From contig CANJXD010000002.1 of the NCBI GenBank assembly GCA_947478535.1, positions 1 to 35,706 on the forward strand: 35,706 nt of DNA, given 5' to 3'. Of this stretch, positions 1 to 9,212 are shown in pieces (positions within the stretch are counted from its first letter, which is position 1; each line of letters begins with the position of its first letter). This DNA comes from Acetobacteraceae bacterium (GTDB lineage Bacteria > Pseudomonadota > Alphaproteobacteria > Acetobacterales > Acetobacteraceae). The notes beneath the pieces were generated by a model. The model made no database searches, was not told the DNA's origin, and saw nothing but the letters and a program-made list of their open reading frames with translations. The position numbers and the translations under genes were made by a program.

Positions 1-22
1 ACAAGAACAAGGGACGTCCAGG

Positions 23-1003
23 ATGAACCTGACCCGCCGCTCGCTCGCCGCTGCCGCCGCCCTGCTGCCCGCCGCCGCCCGCGCCCAGGGCCAGGCGGCC
101 GGACCATGGCCCGACCGGCCGATCCGCCTGCTGGTCGGCTTCCCCGCAGGTGGCGTCAGCGACGTGATCGCCCGTGTTGCGGCGGAAGCCATGGCGGGGA
201 AGTTGGGCCAGCCCGTGATCGTGGAAAACCGCCCCGGGGCGGCGGGCAATGTCGCGGCGCAGCAGACCACGCGCGCGGCGCCGGATGGCTATACGCTGCT
301 GCTGTCCACCAATGGCAGCCATGGGGCCAACCCCGCGCTCTACGCCAATCTCGGTTTCGATCCCGTGCGCGATTTCACGCCCGTGGCGCTGCTGGCGAGC
401 ATCACCAATGTGCTGGTCGTGCATCCTTCGGTGAATGCGCGGACGGTGCAGGAGCTGGTGGCGCTGGCGAAGGCGCAGCCGGGGAAGCTGAATTTCGCCT
501 CCGCTTCCGTGGGTGCTGCCGGGCATCTGGTGGGGGAGATGTTCAAGCTCCGCACCGGTGCCGACATCACCCACATCCCGTATCGCGGTGCCGCGCCGGC
601 GCAGGCCGATATTCTGGCCGGGCGGGTGGAGATGCTGTTCGGCACCTTGCAGACGGTGCTGGAGCCGGTGCGGGCGGGCCAGTTGCGGGCGCTGGCCGTC
701 ACCTCCCCCACCCGGGCGCCGCAATTGCCGGATGTGCCGACGCTGGCCGAGACGGTGATCCCGGATTTTTCGGCTGACGCCTGGTTCGCCCTGTTCGGCC
801 CCGCCGGGATGCCCGCGCCGATCGCCGCACGCCTGGCCGCAGCCGCCCAGGAAGGCCTGGCCGATTCCACCCTGCGCGGCCGCCTGGAGGCCCAGGGTTT
901 CGCCGTCACTGTCGGAACCCCCGCGGAATTGGCGGCTTTCGTCCCCGCCGAGATCGCGAAGTGGGGCGAAGCCGTCCGCATCAGCGGCGCCCGCGCCGAA
1001 TAA
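23..1003 (+). CDS. Bug-family tripartite tricarboxylate transporter substrate-binding protein
   Basis: 326 aa periplasmic binding protein of the Bug (TctC-like) family, which captures carboxylates or related small molecules for TctAB-type permeases. The N-terminus has a signal sequence with a twin Arg (NLTRRSLAAAAALLPAAARAQ), so export by Tat or Sec is likely, with cleavage near residue 21. Family hallmarks are PDRPIRLLVGFPAGG at about residues 30-44, VENRPGAAGN at about 67-76 and the P(D)GYTLL stretch near 87-93. Length matches the family. The ATG is preceded by AAGGGA at a suitable distance. No TctA or TctB permease gene is visible on the downstream side, so this is either an orphan receptor, as is common where Bug genes are expanded, or the last gene of a cluster lying left of the window. 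The ligand cannot be read from the sequence. Confidence 0.9.
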   Translation: MNLTRRSLAAAAALLPAAARAQGQAAGPWPDRPIRLLVGFPAGGVSDVIARVAAEAMAGKLGQPVIVENRPGAAGNVAAQQTTRAAPDGYTLLLSTNGSHGANPALYANLGFDPVRDFTPVALLASITNVLVVHPSVNARTVQELVALAKAQPGKLNFASASVGAAGHLVGEMFKLRTGADITHIPYRGAAPAQADILAGRVEMLFGTLQTVLEPVRAGQLRALAVTSPTRAPQLPDVPTLAETVIPDFSADAWFALFGPAGMPAPIAARLAAAAQEGLADSTLRGRLEAQGFAVTVGTPAELAAFVPAEIAKWGEAVRISGARAE

Positions 1004-1014
1004 CCTGGCGGGGT

Positions 1015-1060
1015 CCGGGGTCCGCCACGGACCCCGGCGGGGCGCGGGGTGGAACCCCGC
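1015..1060. terminator. Two tandem hairpins between convergent genes
   Basis: CCGGGGTCCG (1015-1024), a 3-nt loop and CGGACCCCGG (1028-1037) form a perfect 10-bp stem. It is followed by GCGGGGT (1044-1050), GGA and ACCCCGC (1054-1060), a perfect 7-bp stem abutting the stop codon of the minus-strand gene. They lie exactly between two convergent stops, so a bidirectional terminator is the simplest reading, although no U-tract is present. Confidence 0.6.
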
Positions 1061-2025
1061 TATGTGCGTTCGTAGGCCAGCACCGCCCCCGCCAGATCCT
1101 CCCCCGCCCACCCCACCGATTTGAACACCGTGACCTCCCCGGCGCTGGTCCGCCCCGGATGCTGCCCCCGCGTCAGCGCCGCGAGGTCCGCCGCGACATG
1201 GGTTTCCGTAATCGCCCCTTCCGCGATGGCCTGAACCACGTCCCCCGCCTCCGCGAGCCCGCCCGGCCGCGTATCCACCACCAGCGTCGCACGGGCGATC
1301 AGCGCCGCGTCGCTTTCGCGCATGGTGGGCCGGAAGGCGCCGACGAGGTCGATATGCGTGCCCGGATCGACCTCCGCCCCCCGCACCAGCGGGGTGGTGG
1401 ACAGCGTGGCGGCGGAGACGATGTCGAAGCCCGCGGGGTTGGCGCTTTCGGTCGCCCGCGCCGGCAGGCCGTGTGCCGCCAGGCGCTGCGCGAGGCTTGC
1501 CGCATTGGCGGGGTTGCGGGACCAGATGGCGAGGTCGTCGATGGGGAAGCGGTCGCACCAGGCCTCGGCCAGGGCGGTGGCCACGCGCCCGGCGCCGAGC
1601 ACCAGCAGGCGGCGGCTGTCCGGCCGGGCGAGGTAGCGGCCGGCGAGGGTGCTGGCGGCGGCGGTGCGGCGGTCCGTCAGTTCCCCGCCATCGATGATCG
1701 CCAGGGGGACGCCGGTCTGGCCATCGGAGAGGAGGTAGGCGGCCTGCACGGCGGGGATGCCGCGGCCGCCGTTGCCGGGCAGGACATGAACGATCTTCAC
1801 GCCAGTGTAACCTTTGCCGGCGTCGGTGCCGGAAGACTCGGTGCCGGAAGACCCCGTCCAGGCCGGCATCAGCAGCAGCATGCCTTCTGGGCCATCCCCC
1901 TGGGGCAGCGGGTGGCGATGCCGCAGCGGGGCCTCGCAGCCCTGGCGGAACATCGCCTCCAGCGCCGCTTCCAGCCGGCCCCAGGGCAGGGCTGACTTTA
2001 CCTGTTCGGCCGAGATAATCCGCAT
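1060..2025 (-). CDS. Ornithine cyclodeaminase / mu-crystallin family protein
   Basis: 321 aa NAD(P)-binding protein of the ornithine cyclodeaminase, alanine dehydrogenase and mu-crystallin family (Pfam OCD_Mu_crystall). Members deaminate ornithine to proline or reduce cyclic imines such as pyrroline- and piperideine-carboxylates. Visible features are the N-terminal substrate half with TGVKIVHVLPGN and the DGGELTDRRTAAAS helix typical of the family. These are followed by the Rossmann motif VLGAGRVATALAEA and the later DLVGAFRPTMRESD and VFKSVGWAGEDL segments. An upstream in-frame ATG at 2085 would add a low-quality 20-residue leader. I chose the ATG at 2025 because MRIISAEQV matches the usual N-terminus and GGAGG lies upstream. 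A 15-bp tandem duplication (1823-1852) gives SSGTE/SSGTD in a loop. The exact substrate is unknown; ketimine reductase activity is as likely as ornithine cyclodeaminase. Confidence 0.88.
   Translation of the reverse strand: MRIISAEQVKSALPWGRLEAALEAMFRQGCEAPLRHRHPLPQGDGPEGMLLLMPAWTGSSGTESSGTDAGKGYTGVKIVHVLPGNGGRGIPAVQAAYLLSDGQTGVPLAIIDGGELTDRRTAAASTLAGRYLARPDSRRLLVLGAGRVATALAEAWCDRFPIDDLAIWSRNPANAASLAQRLAAHGLPARATESANPAGFDIVSAATLSTTPLVRGAEVDPGTHIDLVGAFRPTMRESDAALIARATLVVDTRPGGLAEAGDVVQAIAEGAITETHVAADLAALTRGQHPGRTSAGEVTVFKSVGWAGEDLAGAVLAYERT
1823..1852. repeat. 15-bp perfect tandem duplication inside the OCD-family gene
   Basis: TCGGTGCCGGAAGAC occurs twice head to tail (1823-1837 and 1838-1852). 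It is in frame and inserts a second SSGT(D/E) unit into a surface-loop-like region, so it is probably a recent slippage duplication with little functional effect. Confidence 0.85.
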
Positions 2026-2111
2026 GGTTGGGGTGCCTCCGCCTGCCATGGCAGGGGTGATGCCGTGGCAGGCGCAGAAGGCCAAGAGGGGGGCAAAGGT
2101 TAACGCGATGT

Positions 2112-2279
2112 TTGACAGGGGCTTGCCAGCCCCGTAGGGCGAAGATAGCGGCGCGCCACTTTGCGCGTTGATCGCGGATCAGGGCTGGCGCAGCATCCCC
2201 CGAACAGGGAAGCGCCACGGGCCGGCCCCGGGCGCGGTAAAGTTTCGCAACGGACTGGACGATCGAGGGAGATGACGGA
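2112..2279 (+). promoter_or_regulatory. Probable promoter/leader region of the aap operon
   Basis: The gap of about 250 bp before aapJ holds a consensus-like -35 TTGACA at 2112-2117, immediately followed by a 6-bp stem GGGGCT/AGCCCC (2118-2123 and 2128-2133). A palindrome TGATC-GCG-GATCA lies at 2169-2181, which could be an operator. No clear -10 box is visible at the right spacing. GAGGGAGA at about 2265-2272 is a good ribosome-binding site for aapJ. Promoter assignment is inference; the palindromes are read directly. Confidence 0.35.
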
Positions 2280-3320
2280 ATGAAGGCCCTACGCCTTGCC
2301 ATGACCCGTGCCATCGGCGGTGCCGCCATGGCCGTCACGATGGCCGCACCCGCCTTCGCGCAACAGCCGCCTGCCGCGGCGACGTTGGACGCGATCCGCG
2401 CCCGAGGCACGCTGATCTGCGGCACGAACACTGGCCTTGCTGGCTTCGCCCAGCCGGACAGCCAGGGCGTGTGGCGCGGCTTCGACGTGGATTACTGCCG
2501 CGCCGTCGCCGCCGCGCTGTGGAATGACCCGACCAAGGTCCGCTATGTTCCCACCACGGCGCAGAACCGCTTCACGGCGCTGCAATCCGGTGAAGTGGAC
2601 ATTCTGTCCCGCAACACGACCTGGACGCTGTCGCGCGATACCTCGCTCGGCTTCGATTTCACCGGCATCAATTTCTATGACGGCCAGGGCTTCATGGTGA
2701 AGGCCAGCGCCGGCGTCCGCTCGGCGCGGGACCTGCAGGGTGCGACCATCTGCGTCCAGCCCGGCACGACGACGGAACAGAACCTGACGGATTGGGCGCG
2801 GGCCAACCGCATCCGCTTCACCCCGGTTGTCATCGAGCAGCTGAACGACGTGGTGCAGGCCTATGTCTCCGGCCGTTGCGATGCCTATACGACGGACGTC
2901 TCCGGCCTCGCCTCCACCCGTTCCGCCCAGCCGCGGCCGCAGGAACACGTCATCCTGCCGGACGTGATCAGCAAGGAACCGCTTGGCCCGGCCGTGCGCC
3001 ATGGCGACCAGCGCTTCGCGGATTTGGTCCGCTGGATCCATTTCGGCCTGATCGGTGCCGAGGAACTGGGCATTACCAGCGCCAATGTGGCGCAGTTGAC
3101 GACGACCGACACGCGGCCGGAAGTGCAGCGCATGCTTGGCCGGACCGGTGACCTGGGCCAGATGCTGGGCGTGAACAATGCCTGGCTGCTCAATGTCATC
3201 CGCCATGTCGGCAACTACGCCGAGGTGTTCGATCGCAACCTGGCGCCGATCGGCCTGCAGCGCGGCCCGAATGCGCTGTGGATCAACGGCGGCCTGCAAT
3301 ACTCCCCGCCGTTCCGGTGA
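2280..3320 (+). CDS. aapJ: General L-amino acid ABC transporter, periplasmic binding protein
   Basis: 346 aa solute-binding protein (SBP_bac_3 family) of the broad-range AapJQMP/BztABCD amino-acid importer. A signal peptide ends at about residue 28 (AAPAFA before QQ). The mature part starts with LDAIRARGTLICGTNTGL, and WRGFDVDYCRAVAAALW and VRYVPTTAQNRFTALQSGEVD follow, all typical of AapJ/BztA. Paired cysteines at LICG, DYCR, TICV and GRCD also fit that subfamily. It is the first gene of an aapJ-Q-M-P order and is separated from aapQ by about 230 bp that contains a terminator-like hairpin. That arrangement normally lets the binding protein be made in excess over the membrane subunits. Length is normal for the family. 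Confidence 0.95.
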   Translation: MKALRLAMTRAIGGAAMAVTMAAPAFAQQPPAAATLDAIRARGTLICGTNTGLAGFAQPDSQGVWRGFDVDYCRAVAAALWNDPTKVRYVPTTAQNRFTALQSGEVDILSRNTTWTLSRDTSLGFDFTGINFYDGQGFMVKASAGVRSARDLQGATICVQPGTTTEQNLTDWARANRIRFTPVVIEQLNDVVQAYVSGRCDAYTTDVSGLASTRSAQPRPQEHVILPDVISKEPLGPAVRHGDQRFADLVRWIHFGLIGAEELGITSANVAQLTTTDTRPEVQRMLGRTGDLGQMLGVNNAWLLNVIRHVGNYAEVFDRNLAPIGLQRGPNALWINGGLQYSPPFR

Positions 3321-3369
3321 GGTGACGGCGGCGCCGGCCCGGTCCCCGGACCGAGCCGCGCCGCCTGGC

Positions 3370-3402
3370 GGGGTCGCCCCTTTCGGGCGCGGCCCCTTTC
3401 TT
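3370..3402 (+). terminator. Attenuator/terminator-like hairpin after aapJ
   Basis: GGGGTCGCCC (3370-3379), loop CTTTC, then GGGCGCGGCCCC (3385-3396) with a small internal bulge, followed by TTTCTT. It lies 50 bp past the aapJ stop and about 150 bp before aapQ. It looks like a partial intrinsic terminator that lowers read-through into the permease genes. Confidence 0.55.
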
Positions 3403-3553
3403 GCAAACCTTCGCGACTGGGACTGTGTCCGGCAGGGTGTCGTGGCGGCGATCGCATCGCCAGCCCACCGTCCCTCGGGGACCCTTCCCGCATCGTGCCT
3501 GCCAGGTCCCCCGGGAACCAACCCAGGGGAACCGTTCCGCCCAGGGAAGCCGA

Positions 3554-4759
3554 ATGTCTTCATCAACCGCCGATCCGCGCTTCGCCAAGGCCGGGCCGCC
3601 CAAGCGCCCCATTCGCTTGTCCTGGTCGGATGAGCGGCTGCGGGGCATCGTCTGGCAGTTGCTCGTCGTCGGTTTCATCGGCAGCATCATCTGGTGGCTG
3701 TGGTCGAACACCGTCCACAACCTCGAAGTCCGGCGCATCGCCACCGGCTTCGCCTTCCTGAGCCGGGAAGCCGGGCTGCCGATCGGCGAGTCCATCATCG
3801 AGTACGAGCCCACCGATACCTATCTGCGCGCGCTGATGGTCGGCGTGCTGAACACGCTGAAGGTCGCGGTTGTCGGCGTCATCCTCGCCACCGTGCTGGG
3901 CACGCTGGTGGGCATCGCGCGGCTGTCGCACAACTGGCTGCTGTCCAAGCTGGCCGGTTTCTACGTGGAGACGATCCGCGACCTGCCGCTGCTGCTGCAA
4001 TTGCTGTTCTGGTACACCATCCTCCAGGGCCTGCCCGGCCCGCGCCAGGCGATCAACCCGGTGGAAGGCGTGTTCCTGTCCAACCGCGGGATGAAGCTGC
4101 CCTTCATCGAATGGATGCCGGCGCATAACTGGGCGCTGCTGGCCGCCGTGGCGGGCGTGATCGCCACGTGGTTCTTCGCCCGCGCGGCGGAAGCGAAGCA
4201 ATATGCGGATGGCCAGCCGCGCAAGGTGTGGCCGGCGGCGCTGGGCTTCATCCTTGTCCTGCCGCTGGCCGTCTGGGCCGCGCTTGGCGCGCCCTTCAGG
4301 CCGGATATCCCGGCGCTGCAAGGCTTCAACTTCCGCGGCGGCATCACTATCAGCCCGGAATACTTCGCCCTGCTGCTTGGCCTCGTCACCTACACCGCCG
4401 GCTTCATCGCGGAAATCGTCCGCGCCGGCATCCTGGCGGTGAACCAGGGGCAGTGGGAGGCGGCGGAAGCGCTCGGCATGCGGCGCGGCGATATCCTGAA
4501 GAAGATCGTGCTGCCGCAGGCGCTGCGCGTCATCGTGCCGCCGATGACCAGCCAGTACCTGAACCTGACCAAGAACAGCTCGCTGGCCGTCGCCATCGGC
4601 TACCAGGACATCGTCAGCATCGCGAATACGACGCTGAACCAGACCGGCCAGGCGATCGAGGGCATCGCCATCATCATGCTGGTGTATCTGTCGATCAGCC
4701 TGTCGATCAGCCTGTTCATGAACTGGTACAATTCTAAAATCGCGCTGGTGGAGCGGTGA
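3554..4759 (+). CDS. aapQ: General L-amino acid ABC transporter, permease AapQ
   Basis: 401 aa inner-membrane permease, one half of the heterodimeric channel of the general amino-acid importer. The reading frame is open upstream to about 3401, but the ATG at 3554 (MSSSTADPRF) fits AapQ length, has AGGGAAG just before it, and avoids a non-conserved Arg/Pro-rich stretch. Predicted membrane segments start at about residue 35. The BPD_transp_1 region begins near residue 95 (LMVGVLNTLKVAVVGV). The ABC-coupling EAA motif is seen as QWEAAEALGMRRGDILKKI with LPQALRVIVPPMTSQYLN in the C-terminal third. The segment VFLSNRGMKLPFIEW and the extra periplasmic insert are characteristic of AapQ rather than shorter HisQ-type permeases. 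The stop is 4 bp before the aapM start. Confidence 0.94.
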   Translation: MSSSTADPRFAKAGPPKRPIRLSWSDERLRGIVWQLLVVGFIGSIIWWLWSNTVHNLEVRRIATGFAFLSREAGLPIGESIIEYEPTDTYLRALMVGVLNTLKVAVVGVILATVLGTLVGIARLSHNWLLSKLAGFYVETIRDLPLLLQLLFWYTILQGLPGPRQAINPVEGVFLSNRGMKLPFIEWMPAHNWALLAAVAGVIATWFFARAAEAKQYADGQPRKVWPAALGFILVLPLAVWAALGAPFRPDIPALQGFNFRGGITISPEYFALLLGLVTYTAGFIAEIVRAGILAVNQGQWEAAEALGMRRGDILKKIVLPQALRVIVPPMTSQYLNLTKNSSLAVAIGYQDIVSIANTTLNQTGQAIEGIAIIMLVYLSISLSISLFMNWYNSKIALVER

Positions 4760-4763
4760 TCCG

Positions 4764-5903
4764 ATGAGCGAGACCACCGTGAACGCCGCGGCGACCGGGG
4801 ATAGCAGCCGCCGGCAGCCGCCCATCGCCACCACGGGCCTTGTCGCCTGGGTGCGGCAGAACCTGTTTTCCTCCTGGCTCAGCACCGCGGTCACGCTGGC
4901 GCTGGGCTACGTGATCCTGAAATGGACCGTGGGCTTCGTCGAATGGGCCTTCCTCAACGCGATCTGGTCGGTGCCCGTGGTGAACGGGCAGGCGCAGACC
5001 CAGGGCTGCCGCGAGATCAAGGGGATTGGCGCCTGCTGGGCCGTGATCACGGAAAAGCACCGCTTCATCCTGTTCGGCACCTACCCCTTTGAGGAGCACT
5101 GGCGCCCGGCGCTGGTCTGCCTGCTGTTCGTGGCGCTCTACATCGTCTCCGCCATGCGGCGCTTCTGGACCTGGCGCCTGATCCCGATCTGGGTCGGCAC
5201 GCTGACGCTGATCGGCATCCTGATGTGGGGCGGCATCCTCGGGCTGGTCTATGTGCCGCAGGAACGCTGGGGCGGGCTGCCCATCACGCTGATCCTGTCC
5301 ACCTTCGGGCTGGCCTTCGCCTTCCCGCTCGCGATCCTGGTGGCGCTCGGCCGGCGGTCCCGGCTGCCAGCGATCAAGACGCTCTGCGTGCTGTATGTGG
5401 AACTGATCCGCGGTGTGCCGCTGATCAGCCTGCTGTTCATGGCCAGCGTCATGTTTCCGCTGTTCCTGCCGGAAGGCATGAACATCGACAAGCTGCTACG
5501 CGCGCAGGTGGCGATCACGCTGTTCGCGGGCGCCTATCTCGCCGAAGTCGTGCGCGCCGGGCTGCAGACGCTGCCGCGCGGGCAGTATGAGGCGGCGGAC
5601 GCGCTGGGCCTGTCCTACTGGAACAAGACCGGGCTCATCATCCTGCCGCAGGCGCTGCGCCTGGTGATCCCGCCGCTGGTGAACACCTTCATCGGCTTCT
5701 TCAAGGACACCTCGCTGGTGCTGATCATCGGCATCTTCGACCTGCTGACGGCGGGCAAGACCGCGATCGTCGAACCCGCATGGCAGGGCTTCGGCGTCGA
5801 GGTCTATATCACCATCGGCCTCATCTACCTGGTCTTCTGCTTCGCCATGTCGAAGTACAGCCAGGACCTCGAACGCGAACTCAACCGGCATCGCCGCCGC
5901 TGA
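4764..5903 (+). CDS. aapM: General L-amino acid ABC transporter, permease AapM
   Basis: 379 aa inner-membrane permease, partner of AapQ. N-terminal hydrophobic segments are followed by the AapM-type periplasmic insert with a conserved Cys pair ([16 protein letters not shown]). The BPD_transp_1 core begins near residue 170 ([20 protein letters not shown]). The EAA coupling loop is [28 protein letters not shown], and the protein ends in a basic cytoplasmic tail (NRHRRR). The start codon follows the aapQ stop by 4 bp, so the two are probably translationally coupled. Size and insert fit AapM/BztC rather than GltJ/K. Confidence 0.94.
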   Translation: MSETTVNAAATGDSSRRQPPIATTGLVAWVRQNLFSSWLSTAVTLALGYVILKWTVGFVEWAFLNAIWSVPVVNGQAQTQGCREIKGIGACWAVITEKHRFILFGTYPFEEHWRPALVCLLFVALYIVSAMRRFWTWRLIPIWVGTLTLIGILMWGGILGLVYVPQERWGGLPITLILSTFGLAFAFPLAILVALGRRSRLPAIKTLCVLYVELIRGVPLISLLFMASVMFPLFLPEGMNIDKLLRAQVAITLFAGAYLAEVVRAGLQTLPRGQYEAADALGLSYWNKTGLIILPQALRLVIPPLVNTFIGFFKDTSLVLIIGIFDLLTAGKTAIVEPAWQGFGVEVYITIGLIYLVFCFAMSKYSQDLERELNRHRRR

Positions 5904-5910
5904 GGCGCCA

Positions 5911-5935
5911 GGCGCCGGGCCACCAGCCCGGCGCC
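5911..5935. repeat. Perfect 10-bp hairpin between aapM and aapP
   Basis: GGCGCCGGGC (5911-5920), loop CACCA, GCCCGGCGCC (5926-5935). It sits 7 bp after the aapM stop with no U-tract. It may stabilise the upstream mRNA or dampen read-through to the ATPase gene. Confidence 0.6.
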
Positions 5936-5989
5936 ACGCCGCAACGCCGCGACCACCGCCGGATGCCGGGATACAGGGGACAGAAACCT

Positions 5990-6784
5990 ATGGGTGAGAC
6001 CATCGAGACCGAGGCCCAGATCGCCTCAGCCGTGCGGGCCGATGCGCCGCCGGCGATCGTGCTGGAAGGCGTGAACAAGTGGTTCGGCGCGCTGCATGTG
6101 CTGCGCGACGTGAACCTGAACATCGCGACCGGCGAACGCGTGGTGGTCTGCGGCCCGTCCGGGTCCGGCAAATCCACGCTGATCCGCTGCATCAACCGGC
6201 TGGAACAGCACCAGCAGGGCAAGATCCTGGTCGACGGCATCGAATTGTCCGACGATCTTCGCTCGCTCGACGCCATCCGCCGCGAGGTCGGCATGGTGTT
6301 CCAGAGCTTCAACCTGTTCCCGCACCTGACGATCCTGGAAAACTGCACCCTGGCGCCGATCTGGGTGCGCCGGATGCCGAAGAAGGATGCCGAGGAACTG
6401 GCGATGGAATACCTGGAACGGGTTCGCATCCCGGAACAGGCGAAGAAATACCCCGGCCAGCTGTCCGGCGGCCAGCAGCAGCGCGTCGCCATCGCCCGCG
6501 CGCTCTGCATGAAGCCGAAGATCATGCTGTTCGATGAGCCGACCTCCGCCCTCGACCCCGAGATGATCAAGGAGGTGCTGGATACCATGGTCATGCTGGC
6601 GGCCGAAGGCATGACCATGATCTGCGTGACCCATGAGATGGGCTTCGCCCGCCAGGTGGCGGACCGCGTGGTGTTCATGGACCGCGGCGAGATCGTCGAA
6701 AGCGGGCAGCCGGAAGCCCTGTTCAGCAACCCGCAGACGGACCGGCTGAAGCTTTTCCTCAGCCAGATTCTGCGCGGGCATTAA
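5990..6784 (+). CDS. aapP: General L-amino acid ABC transporter, ATP-binding protein AapP
   Basis: 264 aa ABC ATPase that powers AapQM. The Walker A motif is [10 protein letters not shown], the Q-loop lies in [15 protein letters not shown], the ABC signature is LSGGQQQR, Walker B is [14 protein letters not shown] and the switch His is in CVTHEMGF. All are in the order and spacing of polar amino-acid transporter ATPases (GlnQ/HisP/AapP). The frame is open upstream into aapM, but the ATG at 5990 ([10 protein letters not shown]) is preceded by AGGGGACAG and gives the normal length. It lies 86 bp after aapM, with a strong hairpin in the gap, and is the last gene of the operon. Confidence 0.95.
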   Translation: MGETIETEAQIASAVRADAPPAIVLEGVNKWFGALHVLRDVNLNIATGERVVVCGPSGSGKSTLIRCINRLEQHQQGKILVDGIELSDDLRSLDAIRREVGMVFQSFNLFPHLTILENCTLAPIWVRRMPKKDAEELAMEYLERVRIPEQAKKYPGQLSGGQQQRVAIARALCMKPKIMLFDEPTSALDPEMIKEVLDTMVMLAAEGMTMICVTHEMGFARQVADRVVFMDRGEIVESGQPEALFSNPQTDRLKLFLSQILRGH

Positions 6785-6793
6785 CGCGCTGTA

Positions 6794-6836
6794 GCCCGCC
6801 GGTGCCAGCGCGCTTGCGCCACCCTGCCCGGCGGGC
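6794..6836. terminator. Inverted repeat after aapP, possible operon terminator
   Basis: GCCCGCCGG (6794-6802) pairs perfectly with CCGGCGGGC (6828-6836) across a 25-nt loop. It begins 9 bp after the aapP stop and ends about 36 bp before the kup start. There is no U-tract. Confidence 0.45.
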
Positions 6837-6872
6837 CTATGCCTTGCCGCGTTCCGCCTTCGGAGCGCATCC

Positions 6873-8747
6873 TTGAGCAAATCCCACGCGGCCGAACGTC
6901 CGACGACGCTGGCCGCCCTGATCGGTGTCCTTGGCGTCGTCTATGGCGACATCGGCACCAGCCCACTCTACGCCCTACGGGCCGCCCTGCTGCATTTCTC
7001 CGCCGATGGGGTGGAGCGGTGGGAGATTCTGGGCATTCTCAGCCTGATCTTCTGGTCGCTCATCCTCACGGTCACGGTGAAATACGTGATCTTCGTGTTG
7101 CGGGCGGACAACCGGGGCGAAGGCGGCATCCTCGCACTGATGGCGCTGGCGCAGCGCCAGGCCGTGACGGCGCGTGGCCGCATGCTGGTCGCCATCATCG
7201 GGATCGCCGGCGCCAGCCTGTTCTTCGGCGACGGCATCATCACCCCCGCCATCTCGGTCCTCTCGGCGGTGGAGGGCCTGAAGGTCATCTCCCCGCATTT
7301 CGAGGATGCGGTGGTGCCGATCTCGCTCGGCATCCTGCTGGCGCTGTTCATGGTGCAGTGGCGGGGTACTGGCAGCATGGGGGCGATCTTCGGCCCGGTC
7401 TGCGCCTTGTGGTTCGCCACCATCGGCCTGCTCGGCCTGATCGAAGTGGTGCGGGAGCCGGAAGTGCTGGTGGCCCTGTCGCCCTACTACGCCATCACCT
7501 TCTGCATGTACTACAAGCTGGCGGCCTTCATCGCGCTGGGCTCCGTCGTGCTGGCGGTGACTGGGGCGGAGGCGCTGTATGCCGATATGGGGCATTTCGG
7601 CCGCAAGCCGATCCAGCTGGCCTGGGTGGCCTTGGTGCTGCCCTGTCTCGCGCTGAACTACCTCGGCCAGGGCGCGCTGCTGCTGTCCGACCCGGCGGCG
7701 CTGGAAAACCCCTTCTTCCTGCTGGCGCCCGAATGGTTCCGACTGCCGCTCATCATCCTGGCGACGGCGGCCACCATCATCGCCAGCCAGGCGATGATCT
7801 CCGGCGCCTTTTCCATCGGCCGGCAATGCGTGCAACTCGGCTTCGTGCCGCGGCTTGAGGTTCGCCATACCAGCGAGACGGAGCAGGGGCAGATCTACAT
7901 GCCGCAGCTCAACATGATGCTCCTGGTCGGCGTCGTGATCCTGGTGCTGGAATTCAAGAACAGCGACAGCCTCGCCGCCGCCTACGGGCTGGCGGTGACG
8001 GGCACCTTCCTCTGCACCTCCTGCCTCTCGCTGCTGGTGTTCCGCCGGGTCTTCGGCTGGCCGCTGCCACTGGTGCTGATGGTCTTCATCCCGCTGCTGC
8101 TGCTCGATGCCGCCTTCTTCATCTCCACCGCGCTGAAGATCCCGGAAGGCGGCTATGTGCCGCTGCTGCTCGGCATCGCGACGTTCACCCTGATGCTGAC
8201 CTGGCGGAAGGGGCGGGACCTGCTGTTCGCTCGCTTCCGGCAGGACAGCCTGCCGCTGAAATCCTACATCGCCCGCCTGCCGCAATCCCGCACCATCCGG
8301 GTGCCGGGCATCGCCGTCTTCATGACCGGCCAGGCCGATTTCCTGCCGGCCGCGCTGCTGCACAACCTGAAGCACAACAAGGTGCTGCATCAGCGCGTGA
8401 TGTTCGTCACCGTGATCAACGAGGATATCCCCCATGTGGAGCAGCGGCGGGAGGTGACGGAACTGGCGCCCGACATCCACCGCATCATCCTCCGCTACGG
8501 GTTCCAGGAAAGCCCGCATATCCCGCGGGAGCTGGAGGCGCTCCGCGATATCGGCATCGCCTTCGATTCGAACCAGGCGAGCTACTTCCTGGGGCGGGAG
8601 ACGGTGGTGGCGGCGGCGGTGCCGAAGATGTCCCGCTGGCGGCAATGGCTGTTTTCCCTGATGAGCCGCAACGCCGTGCCGGCTACGGAATTCTTCCGAA
8701 TCCCGTCGGACCGCGTCGTCGAGCTCGGGGTGCGGGTGGCGATCTGA
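6873..8747 (+). CDS. kup: Kup-type low-affinity potassium uptake protein
   Basis: 624 aa K+ (proton-coupled) transporter of the Kup/HAK/KT family in the inner membrane. The family-defining N-terminus is present ([18 protein letters not shown] at about residues 19-36), followed by about twelve hydrophobic segments to about residue 440 and a soluble C-terminal domain of about 180 residues. Motifs [35 protein letters not shown] and [17 protein letters not shown] are all intact. The initiation codon is TTG at 6873, with GGAG seven bases before it. No ATG lies between this codon and the conserved GVVYGDIG motif. Alphaproteobacteria often carry several kup copies. The gene is monocistronic or followed by the small unknown gene at 8820. 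Confidence 0.95.
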   Translation: MSKSHAAERPTTLAALIGVLGVVYGDIGTSPLYALRAALLHFSADGVERWEILGILSLIFWSLILTVTVKYVIFVLRADNRGEGGILALMALAQRQAVTARGRMLVAIIGIAGASLFFGDGIITPAISVLSAVEGLKVISPHFEDAVVPISLGILLALFMVQWRGTGSMGAIFGPVCALWFATIGLLGLIEVVREPEVLVALSPYYAITFCMYYKLAAFIALGSVVLAVTGAEALYADMGHFGRKPIQLAWVALVLPCLALNYLGQGALLLSDPAALENPFFLLAPEWFRLPLIILATAATIIASQAMISGAFSIGRQCVQLGFVPRLEVRHTSETEQGQIYMPQLNMMLLVGVVILVLEFKNSDSLAAAYGLAVTGTFLCTSCLSLLVFRRVFGWPLPLVLMVFIPLLLLDAAFFISTALKIPEGGYVPLLLGIATFTLMLTWRKGRDLLFARFRQDSLPLKSYIARLPQSRTIRVPGIAVFMTGQADFLPAALLHNLKHNKVLHQRVMFVTVINEDIPHVEQRREVTELAPDIHRIILRYGFQESPHIPRELEALRDIGIAFDSNQASYFLGRETVVAAAVPKMSRWRQWLFSLMSRNAVPATEFFRIPSDRVVELGVRVAI

Positions 8748-8819
8748 GATGGCGCAACCCGAAGCCCGGCCCCGGCGTTTGCCCCCCATGGGCGATCCCG
8801 CCCGGGGAGGATGCGACCG

Positions 8820-9209
8820 GTGACAGCCCCTCGGCTGGTGGATGTGACGTTGGTGATGGCGTGGAGCCCGCGCTCAGCTGTTCCCGGCGGCCAGCCGGAA
8901 TCCGATGCGCCGCGCATCGTCTTCGCCATCGCCCTCGATGCCCAGGGCCAGCCCGACGCCGATGCATGGCAGGCCGACCCCAGCCCCTGGCCCGCGCGGC
9001 TGGAACGGGCTGGCGCTGCGCCTGTGCAGGGCGATGTCGCGCATGATGAAGGGGGCTGGTCGCTGCGCTTTTTCGCCTCGGACGCGGCGGCGGCAGAAGC
9101 CCCGCTGCACCGCCTGCTGAATATCGCTCCCCTTCGGCCCGGGGAGGTCCTGACGCTCCGCGCCCCGAATGGCGGCGAGGAGGCTTGGCGGGTCGTCGGC
9201 GTCGGATAG
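8820..9209 (+). CDS. Hypothetical protein
   Basis: 129 aa protein of unknown function. GGGGAGG at 8804-8810 is spaced correctly for the GTG at 8820; the in-frame ATG at 8811 directly abuts that ribosome-binding site and is less likely. There is no signal peptide or membrane segment. The protein is acidic, with a central Ala/Pro-rich part and a C-terminal stretch LLNIAPLRPGEVLTLRAPNG that could be a small beta-domain. It starts 72 bp after kup on the same strand and ends 3 bp before the stop of the convergent lysE-type gene. Codon bias is like that of its neighbours, which supports real coding. I do not recognise the family. Confidence 0.55.
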   Translation: MTAPRLVDVTLVMAWSPRSAVPGGQPESDAPRIVFAIALDAQGQPDADAWQADPSPWPARLERAGAAPVQGDVAHDEGGWSLRFFASDAAAAEAPLHRLLNIAPLRPGEVLTLRAPNGGEEAWRVVGVG

Positions 9210-9212
9210 GGT

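Noticed and set aside
2289..3566. Long antisense open frame over aapJ (425 codons)
   Set aside because: Low-complexity Arg/Gly/His-rich translation without family features; it mirrors the G/C third-position bias of the real aapJ gene on the other strand.
6975..8789. 604-codon antisense frame over kup
   Set aside because: Translation is dominated by His, Gln, Asp and Arg, typical of the complement of a membrane-protein gene; kup motifs are unambiguous on the plus strand.
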